The notes beneath the pieces are model-generated. The model did no database searches and was not told where the DNA came from. It saw only the letters and a list, made by a program, of their open reading frames with translations. This document shows positions 44,525-54,400 of a stretch of DNA of 64,000 bases, one piece after another. Within the stretch, counting starts at the first letter, position 1, and each line of letters opens with the position of its first letter. The stretch spans positions 744,001 to 808,000 of the forward strand of contig NZ_CP039695.1 of NCBI RefSeq assembly GCF_005145025.1. The letters run 5' to 3'. Position numbers and translations under genes: made by a program. This DNA is from Novosphingobium sp. EMRT-2. Its GTDB lineage: Bacteria; Pseudomonadota; Alphaproteobacteria; Sphingomonadales; Sphingomonadaceae.

Positions 44525-47500
44525 GGACCGCCTCCCCCTCTTCCCCGCCAAGGGCAACGCGATCGCCCGCCTCCCGCTCGGCCCGCGATTCCCCGAAACG
44601 CTCGTACAGGATCGGCAGCAGGACCAGCGTCAGCAGCGTGGACGAGATCAGCCCGCCGATCACCACGATCGCCAACGGCTTCTGGATTTCCGATCCCGGC
44701 CCTGTCGCAAACAGCAGCGGGACAAGGCCGAAGGCGGCGATCGTGGCGGTCATCAGTACCGGCCGCAGCCGCCGCTCCGCCCCGCGCCGCACCGCTTCGG
44801 CCAGCGGCATCCCCCCTTCGCGCAACTGGCGGAAATGGCTCACCATGACGAGGCCGTTCAGCACCGCGATCCCGAGCAGCGCTATGAAGCCAACCGAGGC
44901 GGGCACGGAAAGATACTGCCGCGATAGCGCCAGCGAGATCATCCCGCCGACCATCGCGAAGGGAATGTTGACCAGGATCAGCAGCGAGGCCCGCACAGAT
45001 CGCAGCGTGGCATAAAGCACCACGAAGATCATCGCGAGCGAGATCGGCAGCACCAGCGCCAGCCGGGCCGAAGCGCGTTGCTGGTTCTCGAACTGGCCAC
45101 CCCAGACGATCCGGTATCCCGCCGGCAGCTTTACGTTGCGCGCGATGTCGGCCTTGGCCTCGTCCACGTAGCCCACAAGGTCGCGCCCCGAAACGAACGC
45201 CTGGATCATCGCGAAGCGCGAGCCGTTCTCGTGCTCCAGCTTGACCGGCCCTTCCACGCGCGAGACTTTCGCCACATCGCTCGCGCGCACCAACTGGCCC
45301 GACGGCGAACGGTAGAGCTGATCGGCGAAGGACTGCACGCCCGCGTCCTGCGTGCCGCTATCGCCGCGCACCACGATCGGCACGCGCCGCACGCCTTCGG
45401 CCACCACGCCCGCACGCACGCCTTCCACTTGCGCGCGCATCGCGTCCTGCAGGTCGTTGACCGGCATTCCGACGCGCCCGGCCGCCGCGCGGTCGATGTC
45501 GAACTGGAGGTAGTCCACCTTGTCGTTCGCCACGGTCACCGCCTCGCTGGTGCCGGGGATGGTCTGGAGGCGTTGCTGGATCTGCGCGGCCAGGCGCGAA
45601 AGCTCGCCAATATCCGGGCCGAACAGCTTGATCGCCAGATCGCCGCGCGCGCCGGTCAGCATTTCGGAAATGCGCATCTCGATCGGCTGGGTGAACGTCG
45701 GCTGGATGCCCGGCAGGTCTTCCATGACCTTGCGGATTTCCTCTACCAGCCAGTCCTTGTCGTTGACGCGCCATTCGCTGCGCGGCTTGAGCTTCAGGAA
45801 ACTGTCGGTCTCGTTGAGGCCCATCGGATCGAGGCCCAGTTCGTCGGAACCGGTGCGGGCGATCACTTCGGTCACTTCCGGCACTTTCGCCCGGATGGCC
45901 CGCTGCACCTTCATGTCGTCTTCGAGGCTGTGCCGCAGCGAAATGCTCGGCACCTTGGTGAGCTGCACGATCACCGAGCCTTCATCCATCGTCGGCAGGA
46001 AGGTCTTGCCGGTCACCGCATAGGCCACGCCCGTCAGCAGCAGAGAGACGCCCGCGATCGAGAACACCAGCCGCTTGCGTCCGAATGCGGCTTGCAGCAG
46101 CGCGGCATAGCGCGGCCCAAGCTGGCGCATCAGCCATGGCTCGTGATGGCCCAGCCGCACTTTCAGCACGTAATAAGCCAGCACCGGCACCAGCGTCAGC
46201 GACAGCACCAGCGCCGACAGCAGCGCCAGCACGATCGTCAGCGCCACGGGAGAGAACAGCTTGCCCTCCAGCCCTTCCAGCGTCAGCAGCGGCAGGAACA
46301 CCAGCGCGATGATCGCCATGCCCGAAGCGACCGGCGTTGCCACTTCGGCCGAGGCTACCAGCACGTTGTAGAGCTTGCCCGATTTCGCATGTCTCTCGTC
46401 CGAAAGGCGCTCGACCACGTTCTCCACCACGACCACCGCGCCGTCGATCAGCATCCCCACAGCGATGGCGAGGCCGCCCAGGCTCATCAGGTTGGCGGTG
46501 AGGCCGATCGCCCGCATGCAGATGAACGTGAGCAGCGCCGCCATCGGCAGCGCCAACGCAACGATGACCGAGGCGCGCGCATCCCCCAGGAACAGCAGCA
46601 AAAGCACGATCACCAGCACGGTCGCTTCGAGCAACGCTTCCTCGACCGTGCCAACGGCGTGCCCGATCAGTTCGGACCGGTCATAGAACACCGACACGGA
46701 CATGCCCTTGGGCAGGCTGGGCGCGATCTCGTTGAGCCGGTCCTTGACGCCCTGCACCACTTTCGACGCATCCGCGCCCCTCAGGCCGATGACGAGGCCT
46801 TCCACCGCCTCGCCCTTGCCGTCGCGCGTTACCGCGCCATAGCGGGTCAGGCTGCCGATCCGCACCTTGGCGAGATCGCTCACGCGCACGATGCCGGCGG
46901 GAGAGGAACGCACGACCACGGAGGAAAGGTCGTCCAGCGTGCGGATCGCGCCGGTGGAGCGCACGATCAGCGCTTCCTCGCCAGTGACCAGACGCCCCGC
47001 GCCATCGTTGCGGTTGCCGCCCTCGATCGCGGTAGTGAGGTCGGAAACGGTCAGCCCCGCCGCCGCCATAGCTGCCGGATTGGGCGAAACCTCGAAAGTC
47101 TCCGCGTGGCCGCCCAGCGAATTGACATCGGCCACGCCGGGCACCGTGCGCAGCGCGGGGCGGATGATCCAGTCGAGCGCCCGCCGCTTTTCGGCAAGGC
47201 TTTGCGGCCCTTCCAGCGTGAACATGTACATGTCGGACAGCGGTGTCGAAATCGGCGCGAGGCCGCCGGTCACCGTATCGGGCAGGTCGCCCATCACCCC
47301 GTTCAGGCGCTCCGCCACCTGGTTCCGCGCCCAGTAGATATCGGTGCCGTCCTTGAAGTCGATCGTGATGTCCGCAATCGCGTACTTGGCGACCGAGCGC
47401 AGCACGTTTTGATCGGGGATGCCCAGCATCTCCATTTCGATCGGCGCGATCACCCGGCTTTCGACCTCCTCGGGCGTCATGCCCGGCGCCTTGAGGATGA

Positions 47501-47645
47501 TCTTAACCTGCGTGGAGCTGATGTCCGGAAAGGCGTCGATCGGCAGGTTGACGAAAGACCACGCCCCCGCGCCGGCCAGCACCAGCGCTAGCCCGATCAT
47601 CACGAGGCGCAGTGACAGCGCCTTTTCGACCAGCCTCCGCAGCAT
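44517..47645 (-). CDS. Heavy-metal efflux RND transporter (CzcA/CusA family)
   Basis: This 1042-residue inner-membrane RND pump exports metal ions by proton antiport. It has 12 membrane helices and two large periplasmic loops. HME-family motifs are present: NLPIDAFPDISSTQVKIILK near the N-terminus and DFKDGTDIYWARNQVAERL. In helix 4 the sequence is LAIAVGMLIDGAVVVVENVV, which keeps the second Asp and the Glu but lacks the DFG Asp of Zn/Co/Ni transporters. The Met of the CusA copper pathway also seems absent (GSVIVQLTKVPSISL). Its metal specificity is therefore open. It is second in an operon after the adaptor. Confidence 0.9.
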   Translation of the reverse strand: MLRRLVEKALSLRLVMIGLALVLAGAGAWSFVNLPIDAFPDISSTQVKIILKAPGMTPEEVESRVIAPIEMEMLGIPDQNVLRSVAKYAIADITIDFKDGTDIYWARNQVAERLNGVMGDLPDTVTGGLAPISTPLSDMYMFTLEGPQSLAEKRRALDWIIRPALRTVPGVADVNSLGGHAETFEVSPNPAAMAAAGLTVSDLTTAIEGGNRNDGAGRLVTGEEALIVRSTGAIRTLDDLSSVVVRSSPAGIVRVSDLAKVRIGSLTRYGAVTRDGKGEAVEGLVIGLRGADASKVVQGVKDRLNEIAPSLPKGMSVSVFYDRSELIGHAVGTVEEALLEATVLVIVLLLLFLGDARASVIVALALPMAALLTFICMRAIGLTANLMSLGGLAIAVGMLIDGAVVVVENVVERLSDERHAKSGKLYNVLVASAEVATPVASGMAIIALVFLPLLTLEGLEGKLFSPVALTIVLALLSALVLSLTLVPVLAYYVLKVRLGHHEPWLMRQLGPRYAALLQAAFGRKRLVFSIAGVSLLLTGVAYAVTGKTFLPTMDEGSVIVQLTKVPSISLRHSLEDDMKVQRAIRAKVPEVTEVIARTGSDELGLDPMGLNETDSFLKLKPRSEWRVNDKDWLVEEIRKVMEDLPGIQPTFTQPIEMRISEMLTGARGDLAIKLFGPDIGELSRLAAQIQQRLQTIPGTSEAVTVANDKVDYLQFDIDRAAAGRVGMPVNDLQDAMRAQVEGVRAGVVAEGVRRVPIVVRGDSGTQDAGVQSFADQLYRSPSGQLVRASDVAKVSRVEGPVKLEHENGSRFAMIQAFVSGRDLVGYVDEAKADIARNVKLPAGYRIVWGGQFENQQRASARLALVLPISLAMIFVVLYATLRSVRASLLILVNIPFAMVGGMISLALSRQYLSVPASVGFIALLGIAVLNGLVMVSHFRQLREGGMPLAEAVRRGAERRLRPVLMTATIAAFGLVPLLFATGPGSEIQKPLAIVVIGGLISSTLLTLVLLPILYERFGESRAEREAGDRVALGGEEGEAVHA

Positions 47646-47649
47646 CGCC

Positions 47650-48756
47650 TTACTGCCCCGCCAGCGACTTGAGTTCGGTCACGCCGGTGATCGCCACCTG
47701 TTCCCCGACCCGGATTCCGCCGGACAGCACCGCCCGCCCACCGGTTTCGATGGCGACGGCCACCTTGCGCCGCTCGAAGGCATTGCCCTTGCGCACGAAG
47801 ACGTAATCCTGTCCGTCGATCCGGGTGACCGCGCTGACCGGCACCGCCACGCCGCTGGCGCCCGATGCGCCGCCAATCACCGCGGTGACGCCTTTGCCGG
47901 GCACCAGCCCGTCGGAGGCCGAAAGGCTGGCCTTCGCCACAATCGAGCGCGTCATTGGATCGAGCGAAGCGCCGACCGACAGGATTCGGCCTGTCACCAT
48001 GGCGCCGCCCTCCAGCGGCACTTGCACCGCCATGCCCGGCTGCACCTGCCCCGCCATCCGTTCGGGCAATTGCAGGTCCAGCCGCAGCGCCGCGGTGTTC
48101 TCGATCACGAACGGCGCCGCGCCCCCACCCACGGCCGCGCCGGTCTCGATCGCCGCCGTTGCCACGCGTCCCGCAATAGGCGCGCGCAACGTGACCGTAC
48201 CATCCCGCCCCGCGCCGGCCAGTGCCAGCAGACGGCGGTTCTCGCGCACGCTCGCCTCGCTGCGGCGTAGCGCGGCGCTGGCCTCGTCGGCGCGGACGCC
48301 AGCCACGACGCCTTCACGCGCCAGTTGCGAAAGCCGGTTGGCATTGGCCCGTGTCAGCGCCAGATCGGCTTCGGATCGCGCAAGTTCGGCGCCGAACTGC
48401 ACCGGCTCCGCCGCGCGCACCACGGCCAGCGCCTGCCCCTTCGCAACCGCCTGTCCCTGGATCACCAGAACCTGTACTGCGGTTCCGGCAAACGGCGTGG
48501 TCACCGCCACGCGTGCTTCGGGCGGCAGGTTGACTTGCGCGGGCACCGAACCGATCGGCAGCGCGCCGGCGTCTTCCGCCGGCTTCACTTGGATGCCAAG
48601 GCGTTCGATCTGCGCCGCCGTCAGCGCGTGCGCGCCGGCTTTTTCCGCCGCGCTTTCCGTTGCTTCGGGAGCCGGCGCACGACTGGCACTCCACCAGAAA
48701 GCACCGCCGGCGAGAACGACGGCAGCCACGCCGCCTGCAAGAATCCGCTTGTCCAT
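47650..48756 (-). CDS. RND efflux periplasmic adaptor (CzcB-like)
   Basis: This 368-residue adaptor has one N-terminal anchor (GGVAAVVLAGGAFWW). The membrane-fusion domains are marked by VTTPFAGTAVQVLVIQGQAVAKGQALAVV, a helical hairpin, GTVTLRAPIAGRVATAAIETGAAV and the beta-barrel segment (VPLEGGAMVTGRILSVGASLDPMTRS). It lacks the His-rich N-terminal metal-binding region of some CzcB proteins. It is first in the adaptor-pump-channel operon and faces the divergent response regulator gene. A GTG start at 48774 is an alternative. Confidence 0.88.
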   Translation of the reverse strand: MDKRILAGGVAAVVLAGGAFWWSASRAPAPEATESAAEKAGAHALTAAQIERLGIQVKPAEDAGALPIGSVPAQVNLPPEARVAVTTPFAGTAVQVLVIQGQAVAKGQALAVVRAAEPVQFGAELARSEADLALTRANANRLSQLAREGVVAGVRADEASAALRRSEASVRENRRLLALAGAGRDGTVTLRAPIAGRVATAAIETGAAVGGGAAPFVIENTAALRLDLQLPERMAGQVQPGMAVQVPLEGGAMVTGRILSVGASLDPMTRSIVAKASLSASDGLVPGKGVTAVIGGASGASGVAVPVSAVTRIDGQDYVFVRKGNAFERRKVAVAIETGGRAVLSGGIRVGEQVAITGVTELKSLAGQ

Positions 48757-48778
48757 ATCAGGGGCAATAGCCACGAAC

Positions 48779-48814
48779 CTGACAGGAGCTTGTCAGTTTG
48801 GGAGAATACTGACA
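48779..48814. promoter_or_regulatory. CTGACA/TGTCAG half-sites between the efflux operon and its regulator
   Basis: CTGACA and TGTCAG form a perfect 6-bp dyad with a 6-base spacer (48779-48796). A further CTGACA lies at 48809-48814. All are in the 106-base divergent promoter region, where an OmpR-type regulator encoded at 48863 could control both directions. Confidence 0.5.
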
Positions 48815-48862
48815 GCTTTTTCGCGATTGCTCACCGATCGGCGGAGGAGAAGGACAACAACG

Positions 48863-49519
48863 ATGCGGCTGCTGCTGGTCGAGGATGACGAACAACTGGC
48901 GCGCCGCCTGTCCGACCGCCTGCGCGGCGCGGGCTTTGCTGTCGATGTCGCCCGCAACCGCGCGGAGGGCGAAGATTGGCCGGACATGGACAAGATGGCG
49001 GCGGTGATGCTCGACCTTGGCCTGCCAGACGGCACCGGCATGGACCTGCTGCGCTTCTGGCGTGCGCGCCGCGTCGAATGCCCGATCCTGATCCTCACCG
49101 CGCGCGGCAGCTGGCAAGACAAGGTGGAGGGGCTGAACGCCGGCGCCGATGATTTCGTGGTCAAGCCCGTCCGGTTCGAGGAACTGCTGGCCCGGCTGAA
49201 CGCGCTGTTCCGCCGCCACGCGGGCAAGCACGATCCCTGGTTGGAGGAAGCCGGCATCCGGCTCGATCCGGTCAGCCGCACGGTGCTGCGCGATGGCGAG
49301 CCGCTGCTGCTCAGCAAGCAGGAATTCCGTCTGCTGCAACTGTTCCTGCGCCGGCCCGGACAGGTACTGTCACAGGGCGATATCATCGAGCATCTCTACG
49401 ATCTCGACAGCCAGCGGGAACTGAACGCGGTGGAAGTGCTGGTCTCGCGCCTGCGCCGCAAGATCGGGCGCGACCGCATCACCACGCTGCGCGGGCTGGG
49501 CTACAGGTTCGAACGATGA
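48863..49519 (+). CDS. OmpR-family response regulator
   Basis: This 218-residue regulator has a receiver domain with acidic pocket VEDDEQ, phospho-acceptor Asp51 in VMLDLGLPDG, and the conserved Lys in FVVKPVRFEELLAR. A C-terminal winged-helix DNA-binding domain follows (LSKQEFRLLQLFLRRPGQVLSQ, and VSRLRRKIGRDRITTLRGLGYRF). GGAGAAGGA precedes the ATG. It overlaps the kinase gene by four bases and is divergent from the metal efflux operon, so metal-responsive control of that operon is the simplest reading. Confidence 0.93.
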   Translation: MRLLLVEDDEQLARRLSDRLRGAGFAVDVARNRAEGEDWPDMDKMAAVMLDLGLPDGTGMDLLRFWRARRVECPILILTARGSWQDKVEGLNAGADDFVVKPVRFEELLARLNALFRRHAGKHDPWLEEAGIRLDPVSRTVLRDGEPLLLSKQEFRLLQLFLRRPGQVLSQGDIIEHLYDLDSQRELNAVEVLVSRLRRKIGRDRITTLRGLGYRFER

Positions 49520-50895
49520 CGCATCACGCCCCCCTCCCCGGCGCGCGCGGGTTGCTCAACAGCTTGCGCGCCCGCGTGCTGCTGGCGGTCCTCGTGTGGG
49601 TCGGCCTCGGTATCGGCGGCATCTGGTTCTCGGCCACGCGCGTCTTCACCAAGCACATCGAGGAACAGTACCACGAGGAACTGGACGTCCACGTCCGCGA
49701 GTTGGCCGGCTTGGTGAAGATCGGCCCCGGCGAACACATCGAACTCACCCGCCCGCTGTCCGATCCGCGCTATCTGGTGCCGCTTTCGGGCTTCTACTGG
49801 CAAGTCAGCGTGGACCGGGGCATGATCCTGCGCTCCGCCTCGATGACGCGCGGCGCGCTGGACGAGGACGTGGCCCACGGCCCGGTTATCGTCCACCGGC
49901 TCGACAACGGGCCGACTGGCCCCGCCATCACTTATGGCCTGATCCGCAAGAGCCCCGCCGGGCGCGACATCCATTTCGTGATCGCCACCGACCAGCGCCT
50001 ACTCGACGAAACCATCGCCCGGTTCACGCGCGAACTGACGCTGTGGCTGCTGGCGCTAGCCGTGGCGCTGGTGGCGACGGGCCTGTTCATCGTGGAGTTC
50101 GGATTTCGTCCGCTGGACCGGCTGGCGCAGGCGACCTCGCGCCTGCGCGCCGGCGCCACCGCGCGGCTGGACGGCCATTACCCGGTGGAGATCACGCCGC
50201 TGGTGGACGACCTCAACGCCTATATCGCCCACAATACCGCGATCGTCGATCGCGCGCGGGTGCAGGCCGGCAACCTCGCCCACGCGCTGCGCACGCCGCT
50301 GGCGGTCATCACCGACGAGGCCGAACGGCTGGCGCAGGATGGTGGCACCTCCGTCTCCGCCGCGGTGTTGCTGGAACAGACCCGGCTGATGGCGCAGCAG
50401 ATCGAATACCAGCTCGCCCGCGCCCGCTCCGCCGCCGGATCGGGCGCACCCGGCGCGATCAGCCGCCTGTCCGACGTGCTGGCGCCGATCCTCTCCGCCA
50501 TGCGCCGGCTGCACCCGGACAAGAGCTTCGATCTCGTCAACCACGCCGGACCGGAGGCGGCGTGGCCGGTCGATCCGGTGGACCTGTCCGAACTGCTTTC
50601 CAACCTCATCGACAACGCGGGCAAGTGGTCTGAAAACCAGGTGCAACTGGTGATTGGCGAGGACGGCAGCGTCCGCGTGATCGACGATGGCCCCGGCCTT
50701 GCCGTCGGCGACATCGCCCGCGCTTTCGAAATCGGCAGCCGCTTCGATCCCGGCAAGCCCGGATCGGGCCTGGGCCTTGCCATCGCGCACGACATCGCGA
50801 CCGCCTATGGCCTGTCGCTGACGCTGGAAAACCGGCCGTCTCCCGCGCACGGCCTTATCGTTCAGCTCAGGGCGCGCGGCCCGACAGATCCTTGA
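49516..50895 (+). CDS. Sensor histidine kinase
   Basis: This 459-residue membrane kinase has a first membrane helix at about residues 19-41 and a periplasmic domain of about 130 residues, with a second helix near 175-197. A HAMP-like linker follows (FGFRPLDRLAQATSRLRAG). The phosphorylated His is at residue 256 in LAHALRTPL. The ATPase domain shows the N box (LLSNLIDNAGKW), G1 box (VIDDGPGLAV) and G2 box (GSGLGLAIAHDI). It is coupled to the response regulator gene by an ATGA overlap. The periplasmic sensor has no recognised metal motif. Its 3' end overlaps the convergent Lrp gene by 29 bases. Confidence 0.92.
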   Translation: MTHHAPLPGARGLLNSLRARVLLAVLVWVGLGIGGIWFSATRVFTKHIEEQYHEELDVHVRELAGLVKIGPGEHIELTRPLSDPRYLVPLSGFYWQVSVDRGMILRSASMTRGALDEDVAHGPVIVHRLDNGPTGPAITYGLIRKSPAGRDIHFVIATDQRLLDETIARFTRELTLWLLALAVALVATGLFIVEFGFRPLDRLAQATSRLRAGATARLDGHYPVEITPLVDDLNAYIAHNTAIVDRARVQAGNLAHALRTPLAVITDEAERLAQDGGTSVSAAVLLEQTRLMAQQIEYQLARARSAAGSGAPGAISRLSDVLAPILSAMRRLHPDKSFDLVNHAGPEAAWPVDPVDLSELLSNLIDNAGKWSENQVQLVIGEDGSVRVIDDGPGLAVGDIARAFEIGSRFDPGKPGSGLGLAIAHDIATAYGLSLTLENRPSPAHGLIVQLRARGPTDP

Positions 50896-51349
50896 CCGCT
50901 TCCATCACCACGAACGTGGACGTGTGCGAAACATGCGGCAGGCGGGAAATCTTCTCGCCCAGCACGGCGCGGAACCGGGCGATGTTGGCGGTGCGGACTT
51001 TCAGCAGGTAATCGAAATTGCCCGCTATCATGTGGCATTCCTCCACTTCCGCGATCGCCTTCACCCCGCGGTTAAACTCGGCCAGCGCCTGTTCGCGCGT
51101 GTCCGACAGCTTCACTTCGGTGAAGGCGATGTGATCCAGCCCCAGCCGCGCAGGGTCGATCACCGCGCGGAAGCCGGTGATGACGCCGTCATCCACCAGC
51201 CGTTTCAGGCGGACCTGGCACGGCGTTTTCGAAAGCCCGACGCGTTCGGCCAGTTCGGTCACGGGCAAGCGCCCCTCGCGCCCGAGTACATCGAGGATGC
51301 GTTTATCGAACTGGTCAAGTTGCCTTTCCATATCGATTTCGTCAGGCAT
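50867..51349 (-). CDS. Lrp/AsnC-family regulator, probable putA activator
   Basis: This 160-residue protein has an N-terminal helix-turn-helix (LDQFDKRILDVLGREGRLPVTELAERVGLSKTPCQVRLKRL) and a C-terminal RAM ligand-binding domain (AFTEVKLSDT, VEECHMIAGNFDYLLKVRT). It is divergent from putA with 117 bases between the two starts. In Agrobacterium and related bacteria a PutR protein of this family activates putA with proline. That role is likely here, because the adjacent PutA lacks its own DNA-binding domain. The start could be 51331. Confidence 0.9.
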   Translation of the reverse strand: MPDEIDMERQLDQFDKRILDVLGREGRLPVTELAERVGLSKTPCQVRLKRLVDDGVITGFRAVIDPARLGLDHIAFTEVKLSDTREQALAEFNRGVKAIAEVEECHMIAGNFDYLLKVRTANIARFRAVLGEKISRLPHVSHTSTFVVMEAVKDLSGRAP

Positions 51350-51466
51350 ATCACCCTTTCATTCCGTAAATTTCCCCTCTCCTCCTATTTCAGACGCGCA
51401 AAATAAGCCAGATTGCCTTTCGCACTTCTGTTAGGATCATCTCATCCCGTTCCAGAGGTTCGCCCC

Positions 51467-54400
51467 ATGACCACGCGCCCGCCCTTCGCCGATTTCGCCC
51501 CGCCCATCCGCGAACAGGATGCGCTGCGCCAGGCGATCACCGCCGCTTATCGTTGGCCCGAGCATGACTGCATCGCCGCGTTGCTGCCACAGGCGACCCT
51601 GTCCGATGCGGCCCGCGCCGAAGCGAGCGCGCTGGCCCGCCGCCTGGTCGAAGCCCTGCGCGCCCGGCCCAAAGGCAGCAGCGTGGACCAGCTGGTGCAG
51701 GAATTCGCGCTCTCCACGCAGGAAGGCGTGGCGCTGATGTGCCTTGCCGAAGCCCTGCTGCGCATTCCCGACGACGCCACACGCGACGCCCTGATCCGCG
51801 ACAAGATCGCCGGTGGCGACTGGCGCGCCCATATCGGTGGCAACCGATCGCTGTTCGTCAACGCCGCCACCTGGGGGCTGGTGGTTACGGGCAAGCTCAC
51901 CGCCAGCGTCGACGACCGCAACCTCGGCAACGCGCTGACCCGCCTGATCGCCCGCGCCGGCGAACCGATCATCCGGCGCGGCGTCGATCTGGCCATGCGG
52001 ATGATGGGCGAACAGTTCGTCACCGGCCGCACCATCGAGGAAGCGCTGGAACGCGCGCACGAACTGGAAGCGAAAGGCTTTCGCTACAGCTACGACATGC
52101 TGGGCGAGGCCGCGATGACGGCGGAGGACGCGGCCCGCTACCTGGCCGATTACCAGAACGCGATCCGCGCCATCGGCCGGGCGTCGGCCGGGCGTGGCAT
52201 CGTCGAAGGCCCCGGTATCTCGATCAAACTCTCCGCGCTCCATCCGCGCTACGCCCGCGCGCAGGCGGATCGCGTGATGGCTGAACTCCTGCCGCGCGTG
52301 AAGGGCCTGTGCGAACTCGCCAAGCGGTTCGACATCGGCCTCAATATCGACGCAGAGGAAGCCGACCGTCTCGAACTCTCGCTCGATCTGCTCGAAAGCC
52401 TGGCGCTCGATCCCGATCTTGCCGGCTGGAACGGCCTGGGCTTCGTGGTGCAGGGCTATGGCAAGCGCTGCCCCCATGTGATCGACTGGATCATCGCGCT
52501 GGCGCGCCGGTCTGGCCGGAGAATCATGGTGCGGCTGGTCAAGGGCGCCTACTGGGATGCCGAGATCAAGCGCGCGCAAGTGGATGGCCTCGCCGATTTC
52601 CCGGTCTATACCCGCAAGGTCCACACCGATGTCGCCTATATCGCCTGCGCGCGCCGCCTGCTGGACGCCCCCGACGCGGTGTTCCCGCAATTCGCCACGC
52701 ACAACGCGCACACGCTAGCGACGATCCACGCCATGGCCGGGCCGGACTTCGCCATCGGAGCTTACGAGTTCCAGTGCCTGCACGGCATGGGCGAACCGCT
52801 GTACGAGGAAGTCGTCGGCGCGGACAAACTGGACCGCCCCTGCCGCATCTATGCCCCGGTGGGCACGCATGAAACGCTGCTGGCCTACCTTGTCCGACGC
52901 CTGCTCGAAAACGGCGCAAACTCCTCGTTCGTCAACCGCATCGCCAACGAGACCGTGCCGGTGGAGGAGATCATCGCCGATCCGGTCGAGCAGGTCCGCG
53001 CCATGCCGATTCCCGGCGCGCCGCACCCGAACATCGCGCTGCCCGGCGCGCTCTATCCCGGCCGGCGCAACAGCAAGGGCGTGGACCTTTCCAGCGAGGC
53101 CGTGCTTGCCGATCTGGCCGAACGTTTCGCCACCGCCAGCCGCGAGCCGGCCCACGCCGCGCCCTCCCCACGCCTCGCCACGCTTCCGGCGCGGCCGGTA
53201 CGCAATCCCGCCGAGCACGATGACACCGTCGGCACCGTGGCGGATGTGACCGCCGAAGCCGCGCGCGAAGCGGTCCGCATCGCCGCCGGCGCGGCCGCCA
53301 CCTGGGCTTCCACGCCGATCAACGCGCGCGCGACGTGTCTGGAGCGCGCCGCCGATGCGCTGGAAGCGGCGATGCCCGATCTGCTCGCGCTGATCGTGCG
53401 CGAAGCCGGCAAGTCCGTGCCCAACGCCGTGGCCGAAGTGCGCGAGGCTGTCGATTTCCTGCGCTACTACGCGGTTCGCGCCCGCAGCGACCTTGCCGGC
53501 AGCACGCCGCTGGGGCCGGTCGTCTGCATCAGCCCATGGAACTTCCCGCTGGCGATCTTCACCGGGCAGGTCGCCGCCGCGCTCGTCGCCGGCAATCCCG
53601 TGCTGGCCAAGCCCGCCGAGGAGACCCCGCTGATCGCGGCCGAAGCCGTGCGCCTGCTGCACGCGGCGGGCGTGCCGGCGGACGTGCTCCAGTTCGTACC
53701 CGGCGATGGCGCGATCGGGGCAGCGCTGGTCGGCGCACCGGAGACGGCGGGGGTGATGTTCACCGGCTCCACCGACGTCGGCCGCCTGATCCAGAAGCAG
53801 CTTTCCACCCGCCTTTCCGCCACCGGCCGCCCAATCCCGCTGATCGCCGAAACCGGCGGGCAGAACGCGATGATCGTCGATTCCTCCGCGCTGGCCGAAC
53901 AGGTCGTGGCCGATGTCATTGCCTCGGCCTTCGACAGCGCAGGACAGCGCTGCTCCGCGCTGCGCGTGCTGTGCCTGCAGGAAGACGTGGCCGACCGGGT
54001 GCTCGCTATGCTCAAGGGCGCGCTGGCCGAATTGCGCATCGGCCACACCGACCGGCTGGCGGCGGACATCGGCCCGGTCATCACCGCCGAGGCGCAGGCA
54101 CGGATCGAGGCGCACATCGAGGCCATGCGCGCGCGCGGGCGCACGGTAGAGCGCCTGCCGCTGCCCGATGAAACGCGGGCCGGCACGTTCGTTGCGCCCA
54201 CGATCATCGAACTCGAAGCCCTGTCCGATCTGGAACAGGAAGTCTTCGGTCCGGTCCTGCACGTGATCCGCTATCGCCGACAGGACATCGACGCGCTGAT
54301 CGACGCGATCAACGCCTGGGGCTTCGGCCTGACTTTCGGCCTCCACACCCGGCTCGACGATACGATCGCGCGCGTCACCAGCCGCATCCATGTCGGCAAC

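Noticed and set aside
45078..47591. An 837-codon open frame on the plus strand
   Set aside because: It is entirely antisense to the metal-efflux RND gene, whose family assignment is certain. The product is His/Arg/Gln-rich low-complexity sequence.
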